A DNA stretch of 35,213 nt from a virus, in the IMG/VR virus record IMGVR_UViG_3300037246_000888, positions 1-35,213 of that record, one strand, 5' to 3'. The translations under genes and the position numbers were made by a program. Shown here piece by piece: positions 18,841 through 26,637 of this stretch (position 1 is its first letter; each line of letters opens with the position of its first letter). Under the pieces are notes generated by a model. The model was given only the letters and a program-made list of their open reading frames with translations. It was not told the origin of the DNA and ran no database searches.

Positions 18841-20376
18841 ATGGCCAAAAAGCTAATAGCTATCACGACGAAGCGCGGTCACGTCGTTCGAATAAGCGCA
18901 TTAAACGGCTACGCCACTAAAGAGGGATCGAAAGAAATACCACCGGACAGGTATGCCGCGCAATATGGTAACATGTCGCTTGTCGAACCGATCTACAACC
19001 CGGAAGCGTTGGGACGGCTATTAGAACTCAATACATTCCATGCGCGGTGTGTTGGCGTGAAATCCTCGGATATGGTCGGGCTCGGTTATGGCCTGACTCC
19101 GTTAGTTGATGCGCCGAGCGATGAGCAAAAGGCAAGGGTGGAGATGTTGTTCAAGAATGGTATTCATGATATATCGTTCGAAGACATGCTCTTAAAGTTA
19201 GCCAACGATTATTGGTCAGTTGGGGATGCATACATGGAAGTCGTTCGAGAAGACAGTGACCCTGGCGGCTTACCCGTATTATTAAATCACATACCAGCAC
19301 ACACGATGCGTATTCATATATCGAATAAATTGTACGTTCAACAGCGAAACGCTCTGTTTGTTTGGTTCAAACAATATGGACTGGAAAAAGATGTCGATTT
19401 CGAGACGGGCGAGCAATTCGAATTGTACAGCTTGCCACGCGACCAACGCGCCTCGGAGATAATCCCCTTCAAGCTGTATAACGCCAGGTCAGATTATTAT
19501 GGGTTGGCGCCGATCATCCCAGCACTGGGAGCCGTTACTGGGATGCAAGGGTTGAGGGACTACAACCTGAATTTCTTCGAGACGTTCGGCGTTCCTGCGT
19601 ATGCGGTTTACATCACCGGTGATTATGAACTTGGCGACCTGATAGACGACGATGGAATCACTGAAGGCGATGAGGGCTACGATTCAACGACCGGGGAGTA
19701 TGTCATTGTCAGGATGGTTAAAGATCACCTCGAGGCTATCAAGAATAATCCACAATCGCCCTTGATTCTTGCCATTCCATCGGCGACTGAGGGTGCTCCG
19801 GGAGTTCCGCCTGGAAAAGTGGAAGTCACTTTCGAGAAGCTGGCGACCGAGGTTAAAGAAGCATCATTCAGGATGTATCGCAAGGACATGAAAGACGAAA
19901 TCCTAGTTGCTCATGGCATTCCGCCGTATCGGATCGGGATAGCCGAGGTGGGCGCACTCGGCGGGAATTTCGCAGTTGAGAGCACGAAGATATACAAGTC
20001 TTCAGTTGTGCGTCCGGGGCAACGTGTCTTTGCAACTCCGATCAATGAATTGATATTGCAGGATGGATTACAGGTTACCGACTGGCAATTTTATTTCGAG
20101 GAAATCGACACGACCGATGAAAAGCACGATATGGAAATCGCCGATAACTTATTTAAGAAGGGTTCGATGACCCCGAACCAGCTTATCCAATATTTCGGTA
20201 AGCGATTTGGTATCAGTATAATCGAAGATCCAAGCGGTGATTTACATTACATGCCGTCTGGCAATGAGCCGATGGAAACGCAACAATTGAGCAACCAGGC
20301 CATGTTGAGTGCGGTCAAGGAATTTATGGACAGGCTTATGCACATCAGTATAAAGGATCGAGCTAAAGATGCCTAG
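18841..20376 (+). CDS. portal protein
   Basis: A 511-residue protein of the PBSX-type portal family. Features are VEPIYNPEALGRLLELNTFHARCVGVKSSDMVG, then SVGDAYMEVVRE, a characteristic helix near YYGLAPIIPALGAV, and STKIYKSSVVRPGQRVFATPINELI. It forms the dodecameric gate at the capsid vertex through which DNA passes. It follows terminase and precedes the Mu F-like protein, the usual order. ATG directly follows the upstream stop. Confidence 0.88.
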   Translation: MAKKLIAITTKRGHVVRISALNGYATKEGSKEIPPDRYAAQYGNMSLVEPIYNPEALGRLLELNTFHARCVGVKSSDMVGLGYGLTPLVDAPSDEQKARVEMLFKNGIHDISFEDMLLKLANDYWSVGDAYMEVVREDSDPGGLPVLLNHIPAHTMRIHISNKLYVQQRNALFVWFKQYGLEKDVDFETGEQFELYSLPRDQRASEIIPFKLYNARSDYYGLAPIIPALGAVTGMQGLRDYNLNFFETFGVPAYAVYITGDYELGDLIDDDGITEGDEGYDSTTGEYVIVRMVKDHLEAIKNNPQSPLILAIPSATEGAPGVPPGKVEVTFEKLATEVKEASFRMYRKDMKDEILVAHGIPPYRIGIAEVGALGGNFAVESTKIYKSSVVRPGQRVFATPINELILQDGLQVTDWQFYFEEIDTTDEKHDMEIADNLFKKGSMTPNQLIQYFGKRFGISIIEDPSGDLHYMPSGNEPMETQQLSNQAMLSAVKEFMDRLMHISIKDRAKDA

Positions 20377-21148
20377 AATGCTTGAAGATATGATTCGGGA
20401 ATGTTCGGTCTTCTTGGCAATGAAAGCTGTAGACCCGACCGCCTCAGTCGAAACGGCGTTGGAGCGCAAGCTGGCCGGATTGTTTAATAAGGTTATTCGC
20501 GAGACACTAACAAGGCTGCAAGACGCTAATACCTCGAACGATCCGGCCAGCGTAACGCGAGCCTTTCAGATTGTAGAAAGAGATTGGGCGAGAACGGTTG
20601 CCGAGGTTGTTTTGGCGGCCCCGGAAATCAAAGTCAATTCGGCAGCGACTCAAAGCATTATCGATCATGTGTTTGAGGCATCTCAGAAAACCCTAGCACG
20701 AATGCGTTCAACAGTGATGGACGTTATCGCCGAGGGGACAGCCCAGGGCGACGGCATTAAAACGATAGCTCGAAGCCTTCGGGATGTTTCCGATGGGATG
20801 AAAAAGTATGAGTTGAATCGGGTTGCCCGTACGGAAGTTAAGGGCGCTTATGGCGACTCAAACTTCGCTCAACAGCAACAGGCTGGGATTCAATATACCC
20901 AATGGGTTGCCGCTGGCGACGACCGTGTGCGCGACTCTCATCTTGAGCAAAATGGTCTTATCGTTCGATTGGGTGACACGTTCCCCAACGAATTGAAATA
21001 TCCCGGTGACCGAAGCGGCGACCTTGAGGAGTGGATAAATTGCCGGTGCGTTGGGGTATCATTTATCATGCCGCGCGGTTTTATGGCCCCGGTGGGGAAG
21101 CCGTCATTTTATGAAGACGAAATTGTCTCGATAGCAGAGGCAGCGTAA
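20369..21148 (+). CDS. Mu F-like minor head protein
   Basis: A 259-residue protein of the phage Mu gpF family. The C-terminal domain has NRVARTEVKGAYG, QWVAAGDDRVRDSHLEQNG and WINCRCVG, the typical DxRxR/H...NCRC core. The N-terminal ~100 residues are helical. It is a minor head component carried near the portal. It overlaps the portal stop by 8 nt (ATGCCTAG); the ATG at 20378 is an alternative start. Confidence 0.85.
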   Translation: MPRMLEDMIRECSVFLAMKAVDPTASVETALERKLAGLFNKVIRETLTRLQDANTSNDPASVTRAFQIVERDWARTVAEVVLAAPEIKVNSAATQSIIDHVFEASQKTLARMRSTVMDVIAEGTAQGDGIKTIARSLRDVSDGMKKYELNRVARTEVKGAYGDSNFAQQQQAGIQYTQWVAAGDDRVRDSHLEQNGLIVRLGDTFPNELKYPGDRSGDLEEWINCRCVGVSFIMPRGFMAPVGKPSFYEDEIVSIAEAA

Positions 21149-21173
21149 CGATGCAGTGTAAAGGAGTGAACTA

Positions 21174-22526
21174 ATGGAAGAGTATTTACTGGCCGAAGCG
21201 CTTTTAAGAAATCCTGACTTGAACATGAAAAGCGTGGAGGAGATTATAGACGCTTACGAAAATTGGGGAGGTAGCCATGAGGAGTTCGTGGCCGAGCTTT
21301 CATGCAAAGCAGAGATTCATTCCGTTGAGGCACTCGGCAAATGGTTAAAGCCGAAAGAAAAAGAAGAGGATGAACCGGCCCCGAAAGCGGAAAAGGACTG
21401 GACGAATAAATGCGAAATCGTCGGGCCGATAGTTATCAAGAACGATGAAAAGCGAATCGCTACGGCGCCGGTACTTGTTCCAGGTGAAGAAGACACGGAC
21501 GGCGAAACGGTTACGAAAGAACGGGTGGAAGACGTCGCCCTTGAGTTCATGGAACATTATCAAATCATTGATGTCGGTCATTCATTTAACAAGATCGGCG
21601 TCCCGGTTGAATCATGGCTCACTCGGAAACAAGAGCAATTTGGGGATGTGGTTATACCCGAGGGCACCTGGATGATGACGGTCAAGGTGAACGACGATGA
21701 GGCATGGGCAGGAATTAAAGACGGAACGTACAAGGGATTCTCGATCACTGCTGTTAAGCGTGCGGAAATTGAAAACGCGATGAAGGCGAATAAATCTATT
21801 GCATTGAAGGGGAAGACCTTGCTGAAAGACTTAGGCGACGACTGGGTAGTTGGCACCGTTGCCGTGGTTGAAGGCCCGGCAGTCCTGAAATCGAAATGGA
21901 TTGCCATTAAATCGGGCAGGGTGCGCGTTGGTTTGAAGGAATGGTTCAAGAGTCGCTTCGGAAATAATGAAGATAAAACATCAAACAAAAATGAAACGGA
22001 GGAATTAGAAATGGATGAAGCTAAATTAACAGAGGTAATCGGCGCCGCTGTCAAGCAGAGTGCAGAGGAAATAATGGCGTTGCTCAAGGAAATGGACGGG
22101 CGGCTTACCAAGCTGGAATCAACGGGTAAAGACGAAGACCCGGTCGTCGATCCTGAAGCCTTGAAAGACAAGGACAAAGACACCTCGAAAAAAGACGGCC
22201 TCGATTTGAGCATTCCGATTGCCGAGGCAAAAGGTGAACTGTTGGCACTATACGAAAAACCGAAAGCGGAAATCGAAAACAAAAAGGAACACGACGAAGC
22301 TATCCTGACAGTGAAAAACCGTATCGGTGTTATGGAAGGTCTCGTTATGACCGACAAGGTCGACGACGACGACAAAGACGCCGCCACAGTCGCGGACGCC
22401 CTGAAGGCGAAGAAGGCAGCCACCAAGAGCCGGGAGATTTCCGGGCAGGACGGTGCAACCGACGCCGTAGCAGTACCGGCTAAGGACGATATCCAGCGAG
22501 ACATTAACGGCTGCGTGATAAATTAA
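21174..22526 (+). CDS. XkdF-like prohead protease with fused scaffold
   Basis: A 450-residue protein. Residues ~80-245 match the XkdF-type prohead serine protease: IVIKNDEKRIATAPVLVPGE, DVGHSFNKIG (His), PEGTWMMTVKVNDDEAWAGI and YKGFSITAVK (Ser in GFS). After residue 265 the chain is acidic, helical scaffold-like sequence (VKQSAEEIMALLKEMDGRLTK and beyond) with Lys/Asp/Ala-rich stretches. An internal ATG at residue 280 has its own ribosome site, as in phages that make scaffold from a nested start. The gene precedes the capsid gene. AAAGGAG lies 7 nt before the ATG. Confidence 0.85.
   Translation: MEEYLLAEALLRNPDLNMKSVEEIIDAYENWGGSHEEFVAELSCKAEIHSVEALGKWLKPKEKEEDEPAPKAEKDWTNKCEIVGPIVIKNDEKRIATAPVLVPGEEDTDGETVTKERVEDVALEFMEHYQIIDVGHSFNKIGVPVESWLTRKQEQFGDVVIPEGTWMMTVKVNDDEAWAGIKDGTYKGFSITAVKRAEIENAMKANKSIALKGKTLLKDLGDDWVVGTVAVVEGPAVLKSKWIAIKSGRVRVGLKEWFKSRFGNNEDKTSNKNETEELEMDEAKLTEVIGAAVKQSAEEIMALLKEMDGRLTKLESTGKDEDPVVDPEALKDKDKDTSKKDGLDLSIPIAEAKGELLALYEKPKAEIENKKEHDEAILTVKNRIGVMEGLVMTDKVDDDDKDAATVADALKAKKAATKSREISGQDGATDAVAVPAKDDIQRDINGCVIN
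22011..22526 (+). CDS. nested scaffold protein from an internal start
   Basis: In-frame product of 171 residues from an ATG preceded by GGAGGAATTAGAA, a strong ribosome site (GGAGG, 8 nt). It contains the helical, acidic scaffold region only. The same layout is known for lambda C/Nu3. It would make scaffold in excess over protease. Confidence 0.7.
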   Translation: MDEAKLTEVIGAAVKQSAEEIMALLKEMDGRLTKLESTGKDEDPVVDPEALKDKDKDTSKKDGLDLSIPIAEAKGELLALYEKPKAEIENKKEHDEAILTVKNRIGVMEGLVMTDKVDDDDKDAATVADALKAKKAATKSREISGQDGATDAVAVPAKDDIQRDINGCVIN

Positions 22527-22562
22527 TCACGACGAAAAAAAAGAGTAAAGGAGTAATAGACA

Positions 22563-23777
22563 ATGTTACCAAGACGAACAAATGAACAACTACTTGCCGA
22601 CCTTGATTCTGCGATGAAGGCGGCAATAACCACAACCACGGCAGGGACATCAATACTGAATCCAACTCAGTTTGAGCGCTATGTTCAGGCCATGCAAAAA
22701 GACGCGAACATTCTCGCGATGGCGCGACAGACAGTAATGACAACCAACATTTACGACATTAACAAGGTCGGCTTTTCAGCCCGGATAATGGGAGCGCCGG
22801 TCACCGAAGGAACCGAGCGAGATGTCGCCACTTACGGTGTCGCCCCGGTATTCAGCAAGGTTCGCCTGACCGCCGTTGAGACTCAGGGTGTTGTCGGAAT
22901 CACAGACAAGCTGTTGAGACGCGCGGTGGAAAAAGGTAATTTCGAGAACTCTCTGGTATCGATGATCGGATCGCAGTCCGGTGTTGACATCGAAGACCTT
23001 GGACTGAACGGCGTTTCCGGTCATGCCACCGATACGTTCCTTGCCCTGCTCGATGGCTGGTTGGTTAAGGCCGGTCGGTACGCGCAGGAATTGACGAACG
23101 AGAATGTTTCCAGCACGTTCGCAACCATCGCCGCGCAAGTAACCAGAACCTTCGATCACGGTCAGGAAGGCGTCCCGATCAAGCCGGGAACTTACACCCT
23201 AGTATATGACGCTGGCCTTGTGGCCCATGATGACGGTTCAGGTGTGATTGTTGAAGACAATGCTTCAACCGTCGCAGGGACAATCGATTACGAAAGTGGT
23301 CATTTGAACCTGACAACCGCAGTCGCGGAAAAGACCTACACCTACGACTACGATGTCCTGAGCTTCGATCTTACCGCCGAGGACTACCCCGAAAACATGT
23401 TCGAGAGCATGTTGATTGCGGTGCCGAAACTATATTTCAGGAATCCTGGCGAGTTCAAGTTCCTCGTTCCGTGGGCAATCGAAAACACATACCGCACGCT
23501 GTTGAAGGCTCGCGGTACATCCCTCGGCGACGAAGCACAAACCAAGTCGGGCGGATTGGCTTATAAGGGCGTTCCCCTGCAAGTCAACCAGAACATGCCT
23601 AACGATCGGTCGCTCTTGACGCATCCCAACAACATGTTGTACGGCATCTTCCACGAAATCCAGCTGGAGCGTGAACGTGCTGCCCTGACGAAAATGAACA
23701 ACTTTATCGTCAACACCGAAGTGGCGTTCGACTTTGAAGAGGACGAAGCCGCCGTCGTTGCTATCATCGTAGCGTAA
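22563..23777 (+). CDS. major capsid protein (HK97-fold) with inserted beta module
   Basis: A 404-residue HK97-type capsid protein, by position after the protease and by pattern (ILNPTQFERYVQAMQKD, VTEGTERDVATYGVAPVFSKVRL, FENSLVSMIG, FKFLVPWAIENTYRTLL, GVPLQVNQNMPND). Residues ~208-268 form an inserted beta module (VAHDDGSGVIVEDN, GTIDYESGHLNLT, TYTYDYD) also found in the tail tube protein. Such an insert could project from the shell. The strong site AAAGGAG and a downstream stable hairpin suggest high expression. Confidence 0.88.
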   Translation: MLPRRTNEQLLADLDSAMKAAITTTTAGTSILNPTQFERYVQAMQKDANILAMARQTVMTTNIYDINKVGFSARIMGAPVTEGTERDVATYGVAPVFSKVRLTAVETQGVVGITDKLLRRAVEKGNFENSLVSMIGSQSGVDIEDLGLNGVSGHATDTFLALLDGWLVKAGRYAQELTNENVSSTFATIAAQVTRTFDHGQEGVPIKPGTYTLVYDAGLVAHDDGSGVIVEDNASTVAGTIDYESGHLNLTTAVAEKTYTYDYDVLSFDLTAEDYPENMFESMLIAVPKLYFRNPGEFKFLVPWAIENTYRTLLKARGTSLGDEAQTKSGGLAYKGVPLQVNQNMPNDRSLLTHPNNMLYGIFHEIQLERERAALTKMNNFIVNTEVAFDFEEDEAAVVAIIVA

Positions 23778-23789
23778 AACAACAACCAA

Positions 23790-23820
23790 TGTTGCGGCCG
23801 GGAATGTAACGGCCGCAACA
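23790..23820 (+). other. 11-bp hairpin after the capsid gene, no U tract
   Basis: Arms TGTTGCGGCCG (23790-23800) and CGGCCGCAACA (23810-23820) with a 9-nt loop, starting 12 nt after the capsid stop. It is followed by AATAAAACTC rather than U-rich sequence. It is likely to protect capsid mRNA 3' ends or to attenuate transcription weakly. Confidence 0.75.
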
Positions 23821-23846
23821 AATAAAACTCAAGGAGTAAAGAAAAT

Positions 23847-24338
23847 ATGAAACGCTTTCTAACCCAAAAACTTACGCCGGTTATGACAATCCTGCTGATA
23901 CTGCTTTTCGTGTCTTCGGCCTATGCAACTTTCGCGCTGGGGACGAAGTTGCGAGTGCGAGTAACTACCAACGTGAATCAGTGGGTACAGTCTGTATCCG
24001 ATTTAACAAGCGTACAGACGATCTTCGCTGGACATTCAATCGCAAACTGTAAACGTGTTTTAATCTCAGTGGATAATACCTCCGCAAATTATCTCACGGA
24101 TTTAGACATCCGGTTGAGTGATGATAACAACAACATGGCAGATTCTTATGATATTGTAGGGGGTGTATCTTCCGGCGCTTTTCTTAATACCGGTTGGAGT
24201 GATTGCACCGTAACCTTGGCGGCGACTACAAAATGCTATGCACTCTTGCCGTCTAACTCTGGATTCACGCACGTTGATTTAACTGCTGCAGCGACGACAG
24301 TTGCAACAATCACAACGGAACTGAATTGCTGGCGATAA
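23847..24338 (+). CDS. secreted four-cysteine protein between capsid and connector genes
   Basis: A 163-residue protein with an obvious signal peptide: basic start (MKRFLTQK), hydrophobic core (VMTILLILLFV) and SSAYA before residue 28. The mature part is beta-like, Ser/Thr/Asn-rich, with four cysteines (C68, C120, C130, C161), enough for two disulfides. There is no lipobox. The gene sits where head decoration proteins usually lie and is bracketed by two U-less hairpins. AAGGAG precedes the ATG by 10 nt. No family recognised. It may be an exported phage factor, a moron-like cargo gene, or a virion protein whose N-terminus is not a real export signal. Confidence 0.75.
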   Translation: MKRFLTQKLTPVMTILLILLFVSSAYATFALGTKLRVRVTTNVNQWVQSVSDLTSVQTIFAGHSIANCKRVLISVDNTSANYLTDLDIRLSDDNNNMADSYDIVGGVSSGAFLNTGWSDCTVTLAATTKCYALLPSNSGFTHVDLTAAATTVATITTELNCWR

Positions 24339-24344
24339 ATTGAT

Positions 24345-24368
24345 GTGGGGAGCCTCACGGCTCCCCAC
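24345..24368 (+). other. 10-bp hairpin after the secreted-protein gene
   Basis: Arms GTGGGGAGCC (24345-24354) and GGCTCCCCAC (24359-24368) with loop TCAC. It is followed by GCCTTAAAGG, so it is not a classical terminator. It lies between the stop and the ribosome site of the next gene. Confidence 0.75.
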
Positions 24369-24386
24369 GCCTTAAAGGATAAAAGA

Positions 24387-25832
24387 ATGGCAGTATACAC
24401 ATACGGATCGGGCGGGACTTATGCTTCACCACAAGCGGCGGTAGACGCATTATTTGTTGATGTCAGCACTAATACATTTACCGAGCCTCATTATATCCGT
24501 GGAATGGCTGGAACCTATGATGTTGAATCGGGCGAGATATTCGTTGTCGATCTTCCGGAATTATCTCCGACATCTGCCTTTCAATTAATTTTTGATTGTG
24601 ATGGAATTGTAAAATGGCGCGGTGCGAATAAAGCCACACATGAATTATGCTTGCTGGCTGGAGTTGAATATGTTTTATTTTCTTGCATTCAATTCATCGG
24701 TCAGGTTCTTAATGTTGTTAATAATTCGGTTGGAAACGAAGAGGGAGTAACTTTCGAGGATTGTCAAATTGGTAATATCGAATCACCGGAGGATACTGAT
24801 GTTGTGCATCTTTGCAACCTTGATAAATTAACTCAACTTGCGGTGATTCGTTCTATTATTGTCACCGAGGGTAAGGCCATCTATATGGATAATTCATCGA
24901 ATGATGGCGCTATTATTATTTCGATAGTCAATTCAGTTATCCAAACGCTTGACAGCCATTGCGTTGAGAACAAGCAAAGTCTTGTGACAGCTTTAATATA
25001 TCTGCATTCAACTTTCATTGCTGAGAATGGAGCGAATTATTTTGACGTGCAAGCTTCGCCCGGTGGGGCTTTACTTTATGCTTTAATAAATTGTATTTTT
25101 AAAACAACGAATAGTACCGATGCTTGTGTCGCATTTACGAGCCTTCCACAATTCGTTGCAAATCCATTATCGAGTGATTATAATTGCTTTAATCCTGCGA
25201 CTGCTGGTGCGCTTATAAGTCTATTAAATGGTGCGGCTGTTTACGACCTCGAAGCTGTGCAAGAAAATACGAACACGAATTTCAATTCTTTCGAAGATGA
25301 TCCGTTGTTAAATGATGATTGGACTTTACAAGCTGACAGTCCTTGTATCGGGACAGGAACGTATATCGCTGGCGCTGATGCGAATGGTGTTCCTCGAACT
25401 TTGCAAGACATCGACATTGGAGCGATTCAGATTTCAACGAGTGGTTATTGCACTCTGGCTCAAGTTCTGGCAGTGATTAAAGTTGATCCGGTGGACATCG
25501 GAAAAGATAGTATTGTCGAAAGGAATGCCGCGATACAAAATTGGATCGTCGAGATGTCTGCTTTGATCGATGATTATTGTGGACAGAGTTGGACGGAGGC
25601 GACCGTTCCTCGATCTATAGCGAACACATGCGCTAGGATGGTTGCGAACTTTATTGTTGCGGTAATACAAAGAAATAAATCTCCCATCGTAAAAGTGGGA
25701 GAATATACAATACGAAATGCTTCGGATAAAATCTTTACTGATGACATTAAACTTGTGTTGGCTCAAAATTACAAAAAGCGGCCATTGGGTATTGCGATGG
25801 GTTCGTTAGACCCGGATAAATACGATGAGTAA
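24387..25832 (+). CDS. beta-helix domain fused to head-tail connector
   Basis: A 481-residue fusion. Residues 1-349 look like a right-handed parallel beta-helix: repeated short strands (VTFEDCQIGNI, LAVIRSIIVTEG, IIISIVNSVI, LIYLHSTFIAENG, LYALINCIFKTTNS), ending with the signature DSPCIGTGTYIAGADANG and DIGAIQ. Residues 353-481 resemble gp6-like head-tail connectors (YCTLAQVLAVIKVD, IQNWIVEMSALIDDYCGQSW, ARMVANFIVAVIQ). The start at 24387 follows AAAGGATAAAAGA; a GTG at 24345 lies in the hairpin. Connectors are normally about 100-130 residues, so the helix is an added appendage at the neck. Confidence 0.8.
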   Translation: MAVYTYGSGGTYASPQAAVDALFVDVSTNTFTEPHYIRGMAGTYDVESGEIFVVDLPELSPTSAFQLIFDCDGIVKWRGANKATHELCLLAGVEYVLFSCIQFIGQVLNVVNNSVGNEEGVTFEDCQIGNIESPEDTDVVHLCNLDKLTQLAVIRSIIVTEGKAIYMDNSSNDGAIIISIVNSVIQTLDSHCVENKQSLVTALIYLHSTFIAENGANYFDVQASPGGALLYALINCIFKTTNSTDACVAFTSLPQFVANPLSSDYNCFNPATAGALISLLNGAAVYDLEAVQENTNTNFNSFEDDPLLNDDWTLQADSPCIGTGTYIAGADANGVPRTLQDIDIGAIQISTSGYCTLAQVLAVIKVDPVDIGKDSIVERNAAIQNWIVEMSALIDDYCGQSWTEATVPRSIANTCARMVANFIVAVIQRNKSPIVKVGEYTIRNASDKIFTDDIKLVLAQNYKKRPLGIAMGSLDPDKYDE

Positions 25833-26187
25833 ATTAGTAGAAAATGAATTTCTCTCCATTGATATTATGGGGATGGAATCGATACCGAAAGATGCTGTGG
25901 AGATAATCGATTATGCTATCACATTGACGGGGCTGGCATTACAACCTCAAATAGTAATAGAGGAACCAATCGATCAGGGTTTCTTGCGGGAATCAACACA
26001 ATTGCCAAGAGTCGTTGACCAATTTGAGCGAGTTATCGAGATCGAGGCGAACTATTGGCGACCTGTTCATTTCGGTGTTCGTGGTACAAACAGAAAACCC
26101 AACCCGTTCATTGATCGAGCGATTGCTACAGTAGAGCCACGGATCGAAGAGTTTGTTCAAATTGCGATAGACGAGGTAATAAGATAA
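25825..26187 (+). CDS. HK97 gp10-like head-closure / tail-attachment protein
   Basis: A 120-residue protein with the family pattern: hydrophobic helix (DYAITLTGLALQPQ), EEPIDQGFLRESTQL (the D-x-G-x-L-R turn), EANYWRPVHFGVRG and NPFIDRAIATVEP near the end. It overlaps the connector stop as ATGAGTAA. Gene order connector, gp10-like, terminator matches HK97-type phages. It joins head and tail. Confidence 0.8.
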   Translation: MSKLVENEFLSIDIMGMESIPKDAVEIIDYAITLTGLALQPQIVIEEPIDQGFLRESTQLPRVVDQFERVIEIEANYWRPVHFGVRGTNRKPNPFIDRAIATVEPRIEEFVQIAIDEVIR

Positions 26188-26636
26188 TGCAGACATGGGA
26201 ACGAATGGCATTGATCGAAGCTGAAATTGGTAAAGTTTTAATGGCCGCCGATCTCGGAATTAAGATCAATGGGATTATTTTCGGTGCAAAGCTCCGATCT
26301 GGCAGCGTTAATCCGCCACAAATATGGGTACGTCCAGTTGCAACGCCAATAGACGATGAGACGATGGGGCTCAGTGAATATTGGCGTTCACGATATGTTG
26401 TTATTGGAATGGTGAAAGACTTAAATCCAACCAAGGGATTTAATTTAGCCCGGGAACTTGCCTTGAAAGCAAGTGCTGAATTTGTTAAAACTTCCGACGC
26501 ACGGCATCTTAATAATTTGTGCGATGACATTGTTCGCACCGGCTTAATTCCGGTTTATGATAATATCACTGACGATGGCGCTATTCATGGCGCTGGCGTT
26601 TCAATAGAAATTAGATTCGATACAAAGGAGGCATAA
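26187..26636 (+). CDS. tail terminator protein
   Basis: A 149-residue protein at the tail-terminator (gpU-like) position between the gp10-like and tail tube genes. It has a helical start (WERMALIEAEIGKVLMAAD), strands IWVRPVATPIDD and YVVIGMVKDLNP, a helix FNLARELALKASAEFV and a final IHGAGVSIEIRFDTK strand, consistent with that alpha/beta fold. Its ATG overlaps the upstream stop (TAATG). Confidence 0.65.
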   Translation: MQTWERMALIEAEIGKVLMAADLGIKINGIIFGAKLRSGSVNPPQIWVRPVATPIDDETMGLSEYWRSRYVVIGMVKDLNPTKGFNLARELALKASAEFVKTSDARHLNNLCDDIVRTGLIPVYDNITDDGAIHGAGVSIEIRFDTKEA

Positions 26637-26637
26637 A

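Noticed and set aside
21578-22504. Leftward 308-codon frame opposite the protease/scaffold gene
   Set aside because: Serine- and phenylalanine-rich composition typical of the antisense of a charged gene; the forward frame has clear family motifs.
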